The notes beneath the pieces are model-generated. The model worked only from the letters and a program-made list of their open reading frames with translations, made no database searches and was not told the origin of the DNA. From Bacillota bacterium (GTDB lineage: Bacteria > Sysuimicrobiota > Sysuimicrobiia > Sysuimicrobiales > Segetimicrobiaceae): a stretch of DNA of 64,000 nucleotides. A program made the position numbers and the translations under genes. Below, piece after piece: positions 28,989-37,922 of this stretch; within the stretch, counting starts at the first letter, position 1; each line of letters begins with the position of its first letter. Location: contig JAJPJL010000063.1 in the NCBI GenBank assembly GCA_021324255.1, forward strand, positions 29,217-93,216, in the 5' to 3' direction.

Positions 28989-31382
28989 ATGAACGAGTCG
29001 AGCATCAGACTCCCGTCGTTCGGCGGGCTCGAATCCGCGCTGCTGTGGCTCGTCGTGATCGCGGCGGCCGTGGCGCTCCTCTACGGCTGGTGGTTGAGCG
29101 CGAGGGTCCTCCGCCGCAGCGCCGGGCCGGCCTCGATGCAGCAGGTGGCCGCGGCGATCCAGGAAGGCGCGCGCGCCTATCTGCGGCGCCAATTCCGTAC
29201 GATGTCGCTCTTTATCGTCGCGATCACGCTGGCCCTGTTCTTTCTCTACCTCCCCATCTACACCAACCCCACGCTCGCGGTCGGCATCGCGCTGGCGTTC
29301 CTCATGGGATGCCTGGCGAGCTACGGCGCAGGCTACGTCGGCATGAACCTCGCCGTTCGCGGCAACGTGCGTACCGCCTACGCCGCGACCCGCAGTTTTA
29401 AGGAAGCGCTGGAAACGGCGTTTCAGGCGGGCACCGTGTCCGGCATGTTCACCGTCGGGCTCGGCCTGCTCGGCGCGACGATCATCTTCCTGCTGTTTCG
29501 CGGGGACGCGACCCGGGTGCTCGTGGGGTTCGGGTTTGGCGGCTCGCTCGTCGCCTCGTTCATGCGTATCGGCGGCGGCATCTACACCAAGGTGGCCGAC
29601 GTCGGCGCGGATCTCGTCGGCAAGGTCGAGGTGGGCATCCCGGAGGACGACCCGCGCAACGCCGCCACCATCGCCGACAACGTCGGCGACAACGTGGGCG
29701 ACTGCGCCGGCATGGCCGCGGACGTGTTCGAGTCGTACGAGGTGACGCTGGTCGCGGCGATCATCCTGGGTGCGGGGGCGCTCCTCGATCCCCAGTTCCG
29801 GGCGGGGTACGCGGGGGCGGCGGCCGCGTTTGCGCTCAAGCTCGTGATCTTTCCGCTGCTCGTCCAGGCGGTCGGCGTGTTCGCGTCGCTCATCGGCACG
29901 TGGGCCGTGCGCGCCGGGGGCGCCACGGAAGACCCGATGGCCCCGATCACCCGCGGGTTGTGGATCTCCGCGGCGGCGGCAACCGCGGGGTTCGCGGTCG
30001 TCAACGGCCTGTATCTGAGGGATCCCCGCAGCGGCGCCGCGGACTGGCGGTTCTTCTTCGCGCTCGTCACCGGCCTGGTGCTCGCGTTGTTCATCAAGTG
30101 GCTGACGGATCAGTTCACCGCGTCCGACAAGAAAGCCGTCACCGAGATGGCGTACTCCACCAAGACCGGGCCGGCCACGTTTCTGCTGTCGGGGCTCGGT
30201 TACGGGTTGGAGTCGTCTGTCTGGGCGATCCTGGCGATCGGCGCGACCATTCTGGCGTCGTTCTCGATCTTCCAGGGCGATCTCGCGCTCGCCGGCTACG
30301 GGGTGGCGCTGTCGGGGCTCGGGCTGCTGACGATGACAGGGTACATCCTGGCGATGGACACGTTTGGGCCGATCGTCGACAACGCGAACGGCATCTACGA
30401 GATGTCCGGCATCGCCCGCGCGCCGAGCGCCTCGGGCGCCGACGCGGGCTACATCGTGGCGCAGCTGGACCAGGCCGGCAACACGACCAAGGCGTTGACC
30501 AAGGGCTTTGCCATCGCCAGCGCGGTGCTCGCCGCGACCGCGCTGTTCCGGTCGTTCGTCGGCCAGGCCAACCTCCTCGCCTCCGCGGCGACGCTGCAAT
30601 CCACGCTGGCGCAGGGCGGGGCCGCCGCCGCGGCCGCGCTGGATCGGATCGGGATCCAGGTCAACCTGCCGCTCATCTTCATCGGCCTGCTCGTCGGGGG
30701 CGCCGTGCCGTTTCTCGTGTCGGCGTTCCTGATCCGGGCGGTCGGCCGGTCCGCGTTCTACATCGTGGAGGAGGTCCGGCGGCAGTTTCGCGAGATCCCC
30801 GGCATCATGGACGGAACCGGGAAGCCGCAGTACGACCGGTGCGTGGACATCGCCACGCTGGCCGCGCAGCGAGAGCTGGCGTCTCCGGCCGTCGTCGCGA
30901 TCTCCGCGCCGATCATGGTCGGCATGGCGCTCGGCGCCGCTCCGCTCGGCGCGTTCCTCGCCGGGGCCATCCTGACGGGCCAGCTGATGGCGGTGTTTCA
31001 GGCCAATACGGGCGGCGCGTGGGACAACGCGAAGAAGAAGATCGAAGACGGCTTCCTCGGCGGGAAGGGCACCGAGTACCACAAGGCCGGCGTGATCGGC
31101 GACACGGTCGGCGACCCCATGAAAGACACGGCCGGCCCGGCGCTCAACCCGCTCATCAAGGTCATGAACCTCGTGAGCATCCTGATCGCGCCGGTGACGA
31201 TCATGCCCCTGAGCGGGGCGGTCCGCGGCGCCGTGGTGGTGATCGCGCTCGCGCTCATGGCCTGGGCGGTCGCCGCGAACCGGCGGAGCGCCTTCAAGAC
31301 CCAGGATATCCAGGCGGCCGCGCGCATGATGCCGGCGCCGCGCGCGCCGGAGCCGCTCGCGCCGTCCGGACAACCGCGCTGA
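28989..31382 (+). CDS. hppA: Membrane-bound proton-translocating pyrophosphatase (K+-independent type predicted)
   Basis: DVGADLVGKVEVGIPEDDPRNAATIADNVGDNVGDCAGMAADVFESY; GNTTKALTKGFAIAS; ATG at 28989 with AGGAGG. Confidence 0.93.
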   Translation: MNESSIRLPSFGGLESALLWLVVIAAAVALLYGWWLSARVLRRSAGPASMQQVAAAIQEGARAYLRRQFRTMSLFIVAITLALFFLYLPIYTNPTLAVGIALAFLMGCLASYGAGYVGMNLAVRGNVRTAYAATRSFKEALETAFQAGTVSGMFTVGLGLLGATIIFLLFRGDATRVLVGFGFGGSLVASFMRIGGGIYTKVADVGADLVGKVEVGIPEDDPRNAATIADNVGDNVGDCAGMAADVFESYEVTLVAAIILGAGALLDPQFRAGYAGAAAAFALKLVIFPLLVQAVGVFASLIGTWAVRAGGATEDPMAPITRGLWISAAAATAGFAVVNGLYLRDPRSGAADWRFFFALVTGLVLALFIKWLTDQFTASDKKAVTEMAYSTKTGPATFLLSGLGYGLESSVWAILAIGATILASFSIFQGDLALAGYGVALSGLGLLTMTGYILAMDTFGPIVDNANGIYEMSGIARAPSASGADAGYIVAQLDQAGNTTKALTKGFAIASAVLAATALFRSFVGQANLLASAATLQSTLAQGGAAAAAALDRIGIQVNLPLIFIGLLVGGAVPFLVSAFLIRAVGRSAFYIVEEVRRQFREIPGIMDGTGKPQYDRCVDIATLAAQRELASPAVVAISAPIMVGMALGAAPLGAFLAGAILTGQLMAVFQANTGGAWDNAKKKIEDGFLGGKGTEYHKAGVIGDTVGDPMKDTAGPALNPLIKVMNLVSILIAPVTIMPLSGAVRGAVVVIALALMAWAVAANRRSAFKTQDIQAAARMMPAPRAPEPLAPSGQPR

Positions 31383-31416
31383 GCATGGACCCGCGTCCCG
31401 GTCGAGGGAGGACGGT

Positions 31417-33087
31417 GTGCCGACCCGCGGCGGGATGACCCGCGAACAGCTGCGCTCGCGCGATGCCGCGCAGCAATTGGCGCGGAAGACCGCGGAAATC
31501 TCCGCGCTTCGCACCATCAGCCGCGCCGTCAGCGCCGCCCTCGACCTCGACACGACGCTGACGCTGATCACGCGCACCACGGCGGACGTGATGCGCGTGG
31601 ACAGCTGCTCGATCTATCTCTTGGAATCGCAGGAGTACCTGATCCTCAAGGCCACGACGGGACTGGCCCCCCAGGCCGTGGGCCGCGGGCGCCTGCGCCT
31701 CGGCGAAGGACTGACGGGGCACGCCGCGGCCACCGGCCGCGCCGTCGCGTCCGCGAACGCGCAGGCCGACCCGCGCTTCAAATACGTGCCCGGCACGGAC
31801 GAGAGCCGGTTCCGCTCCCTGCTCGCCGTGCCCCTCACGATGGCCGGCAAGGTGCTCGGCGCGGTCAACGTGCAAACCACCCGCGCGCACGAGTGGGGCG
31901 AGGACGAGATCGAGCTCCTGAGCATCATCGCGGACCTCGCCAGCGGCACGCTGGAGAAGGCGCGGCTGTACGACAGCATGCGGCGCCAGATCATGGAGCT
32001 CCGGACCCTGGCCGAGGTGAGCGAGACGCTCACGTCCCCGCTCTACCTCGAGCAGATCCTCCGCCTGGTCGTGGAGATGGCCGCCCGGGTCTTCGACGCG
32101 CCGCTGTGCACGCTGATGCTCCTGGACGGCAACGAGCTGGTGCTCGCCGCTGCGCACCCCGAGGCGGCGGGGCTCCGGCCGCGCACGACGCTCCGGGTCG
32201 GCGAGGGCATTCCCGGCGAAGCGGCCGCCTCGGGCCAGCCGGCGATGAGCGTGGAGCTCGCGGACGACCCGCGGTTCCGCCGACGCGAAGTCCCGCAGCC
32301 GCCGGCGGTGCGCTCGTTGCTCTCGGTGCCCCTCCGGGTTCGCGACCGCACGCTCGGCGTGATCAACTGCTACACGGCCCGGCGGCATCAGTTCACGGGG
32401 CCCGAAATCAACATGCTGCAGACGCTCGCCAACCAGACCGCGCTGGCGATCGAGAACGCCAGCCTGGTCGTCAAGTCGGCGATGGTGCGCGAGATGCACC
32501 ATCGCGTGAAGAACAATCTCCAGATGATCGCGATGCTGCTCCGGCTGCAGTTGCGCGAGGGCCGTGAGGTGTCGGGACGCGAGGTCCTGACGGAGACGAT
32601 CAACCGGATCCTGAGCATCGCCGCGGTGCACGAGATCCTGGCCGCCGAGGGGCTCCGCCACGTGGCCGTGCGCGAGATCCTGGACCGCGTCGCCCACACG
32701 GTCGCGAACTCGATGGCCCCGCCCGGGTTCGCGCTGGCGGTCCACGTCGGCGGGGACGACGTCAGCCTGCCCAGCCGGCAGGCGACGTCGCTCGCCCTGG
32801 TTGTCAACGAGCTGCTCCAGAACGCGATGGAGCATGCCTTTACCGGGCGCCGGCGCGGGACCGTGCGGATCGCACTCGCGGTCGCCGGCGCGTCGCTGCG
32901 CGTCGACGTGCAGGACGACGGCGTGGGGCTGCCGCCGGACTTCACCCCGGACCGGTCGGGCGATCTCGGGCTCGAGATCGTGCACACGCTGGTGCGGGAC
33001 GACCTCAAGGGCACGATCGCCTTTGCCAACGCGGGCGGCACGCAGGCCGTCATCACGATGCCGCTTCACGCCGGGGACGCCGGATGA
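31417..33087 (+). CDS. GAF-domain sensor histidine kinase, HisKA_2 type
   Basis: Two GAF regions; VREMHHRVKNNLQMIAMLLRLQ phospho-acceptor; NELLQNAMEHAF, DDGVGLPPDF ATPase boxes. Confidence 0.9.
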   Translation: MPTRGGMTREQLRSRDAAQQLARKTAEISALRTISRAVSAALDLDTTLTLITRTTADVMRVDSCSIYLLESQEYLILKATTGLAPQAVGRGRLRLGEGLTGHAAATGRAVASANAQADPRFKYVPGTDESRFRSLLAVPLTMAGKVLGAVNVQTTRAHEWGEDEIELLSIIADLASGTLEKARLYDSMRRQIMELRTLAEVSETLTSPLYLEQILRLVVEMAARVFDAPLCTLMLLDGNELVLAAAHPEAAGLRPRTTLRVGEGIPGEAAASGQPAMSVELADDPRFRRREVPQPPAVRSLLSVPLRVRDRTLGVINCYTARRHQFTGPEINMLQTLANQTALAIENASLVVKSAMVREMHHRVKNNLQMIAMLLRLQLREGREVSGREVLTETINRILSIAAVHEILAAEGLRHVAVREILDRVAHTVANSMAPPGFALAVHVGGDDVSLPSRQATSLALVVNELLQNAMEHAFTGRRRGTVRIALAVAGASLRVDVQDDGVGLPPDFTPDRSGDLGLEIVHTLVRDDLKGTIAFANAGGTQAVITMPLHAGDAG

Positions 33088-34847
33088 CCGAGGCGCTGCG
33101 CATCCTGATCGCCGATGACGAGCCGGTCATCCGGATGGGGCTCCGCACGATGCTGGAGGAGCACGACTACCAGGTCGTCGGGGAGGCCGGGGACGGCGAG
33201 GAGGCCGTCACGCTCGCCGGCAAGCTCGCGCCCGACCTGATCTTCATGGATATCAAGATGCCGGGGCTCGACGGCATCGCCGCGGCGTCGACGATCATGA
33301 CGCGCCAGCCGCGGCCGATCGTGCTCCTCACCGCGTGGAGCGAGCGCGACCTCGTGCAGCGCGCCCAGGAGGCGGGCGTGCTCGCCTACCTCGTCAAGCC
33401 GGTGCGGGAAGCGGAGCTCGTGCCCGTGATCGAGGTGGCGATGGCCCGGTTCGCGGAGTTGCGCGCACTGCAGCAGGAAGTGGGCAACCTCAAGGAGACG
33501 CTCGAGACGCGCAAGCTGGTGGACCGGGCGAAGGGCATCTTGATGCAGCGCGAGGGCATCGACGAGCAGGAGGCGTTCCTCCGGATCCAGCGTCAGAGCC
33601 GCAACACGCGCACGCCGATGCGCGACATCGCGCGCGCGATCCTGGTGTCGGACGAGATGCGGCAACACACGCCGGCCAGGCCCGCGGGCCGCATCGACAT
33701 CCGCACCCCGGCGGACCTCCTGCGCGTGCTGAGCGCGGTGCAGATGCTGCCCGGCGGCGCGGACCACGCCGACCTGGTGGTCTCCGGGGCGGAGCCGCTC
33801 GCCTATCTCCGCTTCAGCCCGGGACTCGACGTCACGCTCGAAGGGTACGTGGCCGCGCGCAGCCCGGAGGGCGAGTACGGGCTCGGCGTGGCGTTCGCCC
33901 TGACGCCGTCGCCGAGGGAGTCCAACGGCTCGGGCAGCGTGGCGTGCGTCATTCAAAACGCGATCCGGCCCGGGACGCTGGACGCCGGCGGCACCGCCCA
34001 CAGCCAGTACGGGCAGCTGCTCGACGAGGTCATCGGGACCCAACAGCGGGTGACGGTGACGGGGCTCCTGCGCCTTCTCCCGGACCACGCGTCCGGCGCG
34101 CACCCGTCGGTGCCGCGCCTGCTCGAGCTCCACCCCGTCCGGAGCGTGCGGACGGAGCGCGGCCTGACGTTCCCGCCGATTCCGCTCGACGCCCCGGGCG
34201 GCGCCGAGTGGACGCAGGTGGAGAGCGTGCACGCGATGCCGTTTCCGGACTTCCAGCCGTCCACGCGCGTGGCGTTTACCGGCGGCACCATGACGTTCCG
34301 CCATGCGCCCGTCACGGAGACCGCGTACGTGTACATGACCGGCCAGTTCTACGGTGGACGCAGCCGGTTCGTGGAGGGGAAGCCGTTTCTGTTCGCGTTC
34401 GGCGACGCCGCGCGGCGCATGCGGCTCACGGCCGTGACGATTCCCGACACGCCGGCGTACGACACCGTGCGGCGCTGGCTCTCCACGCCGCCGACCGGGC
34501 CGTTGACGATCGTGGGGCTGCGCGCCCTGCACCTCCCGGCCCTGTTCGCGCCAGGCGGCGGCAGGATCGAGGTGTTTTTGTGCCCCGTGTTCCGGATCCT
34601 GCCGGGGGCCGTCAAGGGCGCGGCCGTGCCGGCGCCGACGGCGCGGTTCGAGCTGGTGCCGGTCGGCGGACCGCCCGCCGAACCCGTACTCCCGCGCCGC
34701 GCGTCGGCAAAGGCTTCGGGGGCCGCGCCGCGGAAATCCGCGCGCCCGAAGCGATCGGCGCCGGGCAAACGGCGCGCGAAGCCGTCCGCCCGGCCCTCCG
34801 GGAAACGCACGGCCGCGTCGTCCGGCGCGCGCCGCAGAGCCCGGTAA
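33084..34847 (+). CDS. REC-ANTAR response regulator with ~370-aa unassigned C-terminal extension and basic tail
   Basis: REC (LIADDEPVIRMGLR, FMDIKMPGLDG, KPV); ANTAR (LVDRAKGILMQREGIDEQEAFLRIQRQSRNTRTPMRDIARAIL); C-terminal tail rich in K/R/S/P. Confidence 0.9.
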   Translation: MTEALRILIADDEPVIRMGLRTMLEEHDYQVVGEAGDGEEAVTLAGKLAPDLIFMDIKMPGLDGIAAASTIMTRQPRPIVLLTAWSERDLVQRAQEAGVLAYLVKPVREAELVPVIEVAMARFAELRALQQEVGNLKETLETRKLVDRAKGILMQREGIDEQEAFLRIQRQSRNTRTPMRDIARAILVSDEMRQHTPARPAGRIDIRTPADLLRVLSAVQMLPGGADHADLVVSGAEPLAYLRFSPGLDVTLEGYVAARSPEGEYGLGVAFALTPSPRESNGSGSVACVIQNAIRPGTLDAGGTAHSQYGQLLDEVIGTQQRVTVTGLLRLLPDHASGAHPSVPRLLELHPVRSVRTERGLTFPPIPLDAPGGAEWTQVESVHAMPFPDFQPSTRVAFTGGTMTFRHAPVTETAYVYMTGQFYGGRSRFVEGKPFLFAFGDAARRMRLTAVTIPDTPAYDTVRRWLSTPPTGPLTIVGLRALHLPALFAPGGGRIEVFLCPVFRILPGAVKGAAVPAPTARFELVPVGGPPAEPVLPRRASAKASGAAPRKSARPKRSAPGKRRAKPSARPSGKRTAASSGARRRAR

Positions 34848-34871
34848 GCGCCGCCGCGCTGCAAGGCCCGG

Positions 34872-34901
34872 TTGACGGCGGGGTGCCCACCGTGGTATAA
34901 G
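34872..34901 (+). promoter_or_regulatory. glnA promoter
   Basis: TTGACG - 18 nt - TATAAG. Confidence 0.65.
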
Positions 34902-34908
34902 ATACGCA

Positions 34909-34942
34909 GGTACTAAGATGTACCGAGGGCCTGGACGCCCTC
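34909..34942 (+). ncRNA. Candidate ANTAR-type dual-hairpin leader of glnA
   Basis: P1 GGTAC-TAAGAT-GTACC (34909-34924), P2 GAGGGC-CTGGAC-GCCCTC (34925-34942); both hexaloops with G at position 4; P2 3' arm overlaps terminator 5' arm. Confidence 0.5.
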
Positions 34943-34972
34943 CGAGCGGATGCTCGGAGGGCGTTTTTCTTT
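34936..34972 (+). terminator. Intrinsic terminator in glnA leader
   Basis: CGCCCTCCGAGC-GGAT-GCTCGGAGGGCG followed by TTTTTCTTT. Confidence 0.85.
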
Positions 34973-35022
34973 GGCGCCTCGGCAACACGGAAGCGTCCCC
35001 GGCGGGGACCTGGAGGTGCACG

Positions 35023-36465
35023 ATGGCCGGCAAGGACATGACTGCGCAGGACGTGATCGCCTACATCAAGGATCGCGGCATCAAGATGGTCGATCTCAAG
35101 TTCGTGGATGTCCCCGGCACGTGGCAGCACGCGACGATTCCGGCCAGCCAGGTCGACGACAAGACGTTCAAGCGGGGCATCGGGTTCGACGGCAGCAGCA
35201 TCCGCGGTTTCCAGGCGATCGAAGAGAGCGACATGATCCTGATGCCCGATCCGGCCACGGCGCGCCCCGACCCGTTCACCGAGATCCCGACGCTCTCGAT
35301 CATCTGCAACGTCTTCGATCCGTCGACCGGCAAGCCGTATACCCGCGACCCCCGGCACGTGGCGCAAAAGGCGGAAGACTACCTGAGGCAGTCCGGCGTC
35401 GCCGACACGAGCTACTGGGGACCCGAGGCGGAGTTCTTCGTCTTCAGCAACGTGCAGTACGAAGTGCTGCCGCACCGGGCGGGATACAGCATAGACTCGC
35501 CCGAGGGCATCTGGAACACCGGCCAGCCGGGGCTGGGGCACCGGATCCGCTCCAAGGAAGGCTACTTCCCGGTCGCGCCGGCGGACACGCTGCTGGATCT
35601 GCGCAGCGAGATGGCGCTGCAGATGGAATCCTGGGGCATCGAGGTGGAGATGCAGCACCACGAGGTCGCGTCGGCGGGGCAGTGCGAGATCGACATCAAG
35701 TACAACACGCTCGCCCGGATGGCCGACAGCCTCATGAGCTACAAGTACATCGTGAAGAACGTCGCGCGCCGTCACGGGATGACCGCGACGTTCATGCCGA
35801 AGCCGCTGTTCGGCGACAACGGGACCGGGATGCACGTGCACCAGAGCCTCTGGAAGGGCGGCGCCAATCTCTTCTACAGCGAGGGCGGCTACGCCGAATT
35901 GAGTACGGAGGCGCTCCACTACATCGGCGGGCTCCTGACGCACGTCAACGCGCTGCTCGCGCTCTGCGCGTGCACCACGAACTCGTACCGGCGGCTGGTG
36001 CCGCACTTCGAGGCCCCGGTGAACATCGCGTTCAGCAAGCGCAACCGAAGCGCGGCGGTGCGCATCCCGATGTACTTCACGGGGCCGGCCGCGGCGTCCA
36101 GCAAGCGCATCGAGTTCCGTTGCCCCGACGCCACCTGCAATCCGTACCTGGCCTTCGCCGCGATGCTCATGGCCGGTCTCGACGGCGTGAAGCGCAAGAT
36201 CGATCCCACGAAGGCGGGGTTCGGACCGCTCGACAAGAACATCTACGAGTTGCCGGCCGAGGACGCCGCGAAGATCAAGAGCGTGCCGGGCTCGCTCGAC
36301 GCGTCGCTGGCGGCGCTGGAGGCCGACCACGAGTTCCTGCTGGAAGGCGACGTCTTTACCCGCGATCTCCTCGACACGTGGATCGATTACAAGCGCACGC
36401 GCGAGGTGCAGGAAGTCAACATCCGTCCGGTGCCCCACGAGTTCTACCTGTACTACGACGTGTAG
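35023..36465 (+). CDS. glnA: Type I glutamine synthetase
   Basis: KFVDVPGTWQH, GFDGSSIRGFQAIEESDM, GTGMHVHQSLWKGG, NRSAAVRIP. Confidence 0.95.
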   Translation: MAGKDMTAQDVIAYIKDRGIKMVDLKFVDVPGTWQHATIPASQVDDKTFKRGIGFDGSSIRGFQAIEESDMILMPDPATARPDPFTEIPTLSIICNVFDPSTGKPYTRDPRHVAQKAEDYLRQSGVADTSYWGPEAEFFVFSNVQYEVLPHRAGYSIDSPEGIWNTGQPGLGHRIRSKEGYFPVAPADTLLDLRSEMALQMESWGIEVEMQHHEVASAGQCEIDIKYNTLARMADSLMSYKYIVKNVARRHGMTATFMPKPLFGDNGTGMHVHQSLWKGGANLFYSEGGYAELSTEALHYIGGLLTHVNALLALCACTTNSYRRLVPHFEAPVNIAFSKRNRSAAVRIPMYFTGPAAASSKRIEFRCPDATCNPYLAFAAMLMAGLDGVKRKIDPTKAGFGPLDKNIYELPAEDAAKIKSVPGSLDASLAALEADHEFLLEGDVFTRDLLDTWIDYKRTREVQEVNIRPVPHEFYLYYDV

Positions 36466-36500
36466 ATCGGCGCCACACCGGGCCCCCTCCCGGACGCACG

Positions 36501-36538
36501 CGCTGCGGCCCCGCCCGATGCCCGGCGGGGCCGCAGCG
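36501..36538. terminator. Bidirectional hairpin between convergent glnA and the YcaQ-like gene
   Basis: 15-bp perfect stem CGCTGCGGCCCCGCC/GGCGGGGCCGCAGCG. Confidence 0.65.
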
Positions 36539-36555
36539 TCCCGGCGCGCCCGCCG

Positions 36556-37767
36556 CTACACTCGGAGCCGCGACGGCTCCGTGCGCTCCACGTCCACGTC
36601 ACGGACGCCGTGGAACCGGGCAAATGCATCCAGGCCGGCCGCGAGTCTTCGGCGCAACTCACGGGTCACCGCCACATCCGGCTCGAGGTGCAGCAGGCGG
36701 ATGACGAGGCGCCCGCGGGCGCGGTCCAGGCGCGGGTCGATCCGGCCGACGAGGCGCGAGCCGACGAGGATCGGCATGGCGTAGTGCCCGTACCGCCGCC
36801 GCGTGACCGGAAGATATTGCTCCCACGAGTACCGAAAGCCGAACACGTCGGCGACCCGCTCGCGGCGCCAGAGAAGATTGTCAAGCGGCGGCAAGAAGCG
36901 TACGCCCGCGCGATCGACGGCGTCGTCCTGCGCCGCGCGGTCCCACCGGCGGAGCGCCGGGATGTCCTCGGCCAGGGCAAAATACCGCCGCGACACGCCG
37001 GGGATCTGGAGCGGGACGAGCGTCCCCGCACGCAGCCGCCGGCGGATCGCCGCGGCGCGTCCCGCGGCGCCGAGCGCGCGCCAGCCGAACCTGGCGTCCG
37101 ATCCGTCGGCGATGCGATACGCGCGGAGGTACATGTCGAGAAGCCCCTCGTCGGCGTCCTCCGTCGCAATCGCCCCGGCGTCGCGAAGCAGAGACGCCGG
37201 GATGGCGCGCTCGGGGAGATCGAAGGACCGCTCGGCGCCGTCGCGCCGGGCGACCACGAGCGCGCCCGTGCGGAACAGCAGCGTGAGCGCGTGCGACGTC
37301 GCCTTGGTGCGGGCCTCGGCGCCGTCCCAGTAACCCCGCAGGCGCTCGGGAGACACGAACTCGCGCGCCGCCAGCGGACCGCCGGCCTCGAGCGCGGCGA
37401 ACATCCGGCGCACAATCGGCCGGAGCGGCCGCAACTCGGCGGCGAGCCGCCGCCGGAAGCGCCGCCGCGTGCCCTCGAACAGCGGGAACCGCTCGATGGG
37501 CAGGATGCACGCGGCATTGGCCCAGTATTCGAACACCGCGCCCTGCCCGCGGAGCACCTCCAGGCTGCGCGGGTCGTAACCCGGAACGCGCGCGGCGAGC
37601 ACCAGGTGCTGATTGCGCTCGACGACGGCCACCGGGTCGAGCTGCACGCACTCCAGCCGCCGGATCGCGACGAGCGCGGCCGGGGCCCCGGTACCCGCCG
37701 GCCACTCCCGGGCGGCGCCGAGCCCTTGCCGCGAGAGCAGAAACCTGGCCACCCCGGACGGGCTCAC
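36556..37767 (-). CDS. Winged-helix (HTH_42, YcaQ-like) DNA-binding / DNA glycosylase-family protein
   Basis: ARFLLSRQGL, RRLECVQLDPVAVVERNQHLVLAARVPGY, VFEYWANAACILPIE. Confidence 0.85.
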   Translation of the reverse strand: MSPSGVARFLLSRQGLGAAREWPAGTGAPAALVAIRRLECVQLDPVAVVERNQHLVLAARVPGYDPRSLEVLRGQGAVFEYWANAACILPIERFPLFEGTRRRFRRRLAAELRPLRPIVRRMFAALEAGGPLAAREFVSPERLRGYWDGAEARTKATSHALTLLFRTGALVVARRDGAERSFDLPERAIPASLLRDAGAIATEDADEGLLDMYLRAYRIADGSDARFGWRALGAAGRAAAIRRRLRAGTLVPLQIPGVSRRYFALAEDIPALRRWDRAAQDDAVDRAGVRFLPPLDNLLWRRERVADVFGFRYSWEQYLPVTRRRYGHYAMPILVGSRLVGRIDPRLDRARGRLVIRLLHLEPDVAVTRELRRRLAAGLDAFARFHGVRDVDVERTEPSRLRV

Positions 37768-37922
37768 GACCAACGGCGCGCGCACAGAACGGCCGATTCC
37801 ATGGCGGCAAGAGCGCTTCCTCGTCGCGATGCGCGTCCACGCGCCCCGGCCGCCGCGGGAACGGACACGGGACGGTGTATAATGAACGCGGGCGGAGCGC
37901 GCCGTCGCTCCGGGAGGACCGC

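Noticed and set aside
28698-31580. 960-aa minus-strand ORF opposite hppA
   Set aside because: Low-complexity R/D/H/G-rich translation typical of antisense shadow frames in high-GC DNA; hppA on + has unambiguous motifs
31294-35039. Long minus-strand ORFs opposite the kinase and ANTAR regulator
   Set aside because: Shadow ORFs; the + strand carries GAF/HisKA_2/REC/ANTAR motifs
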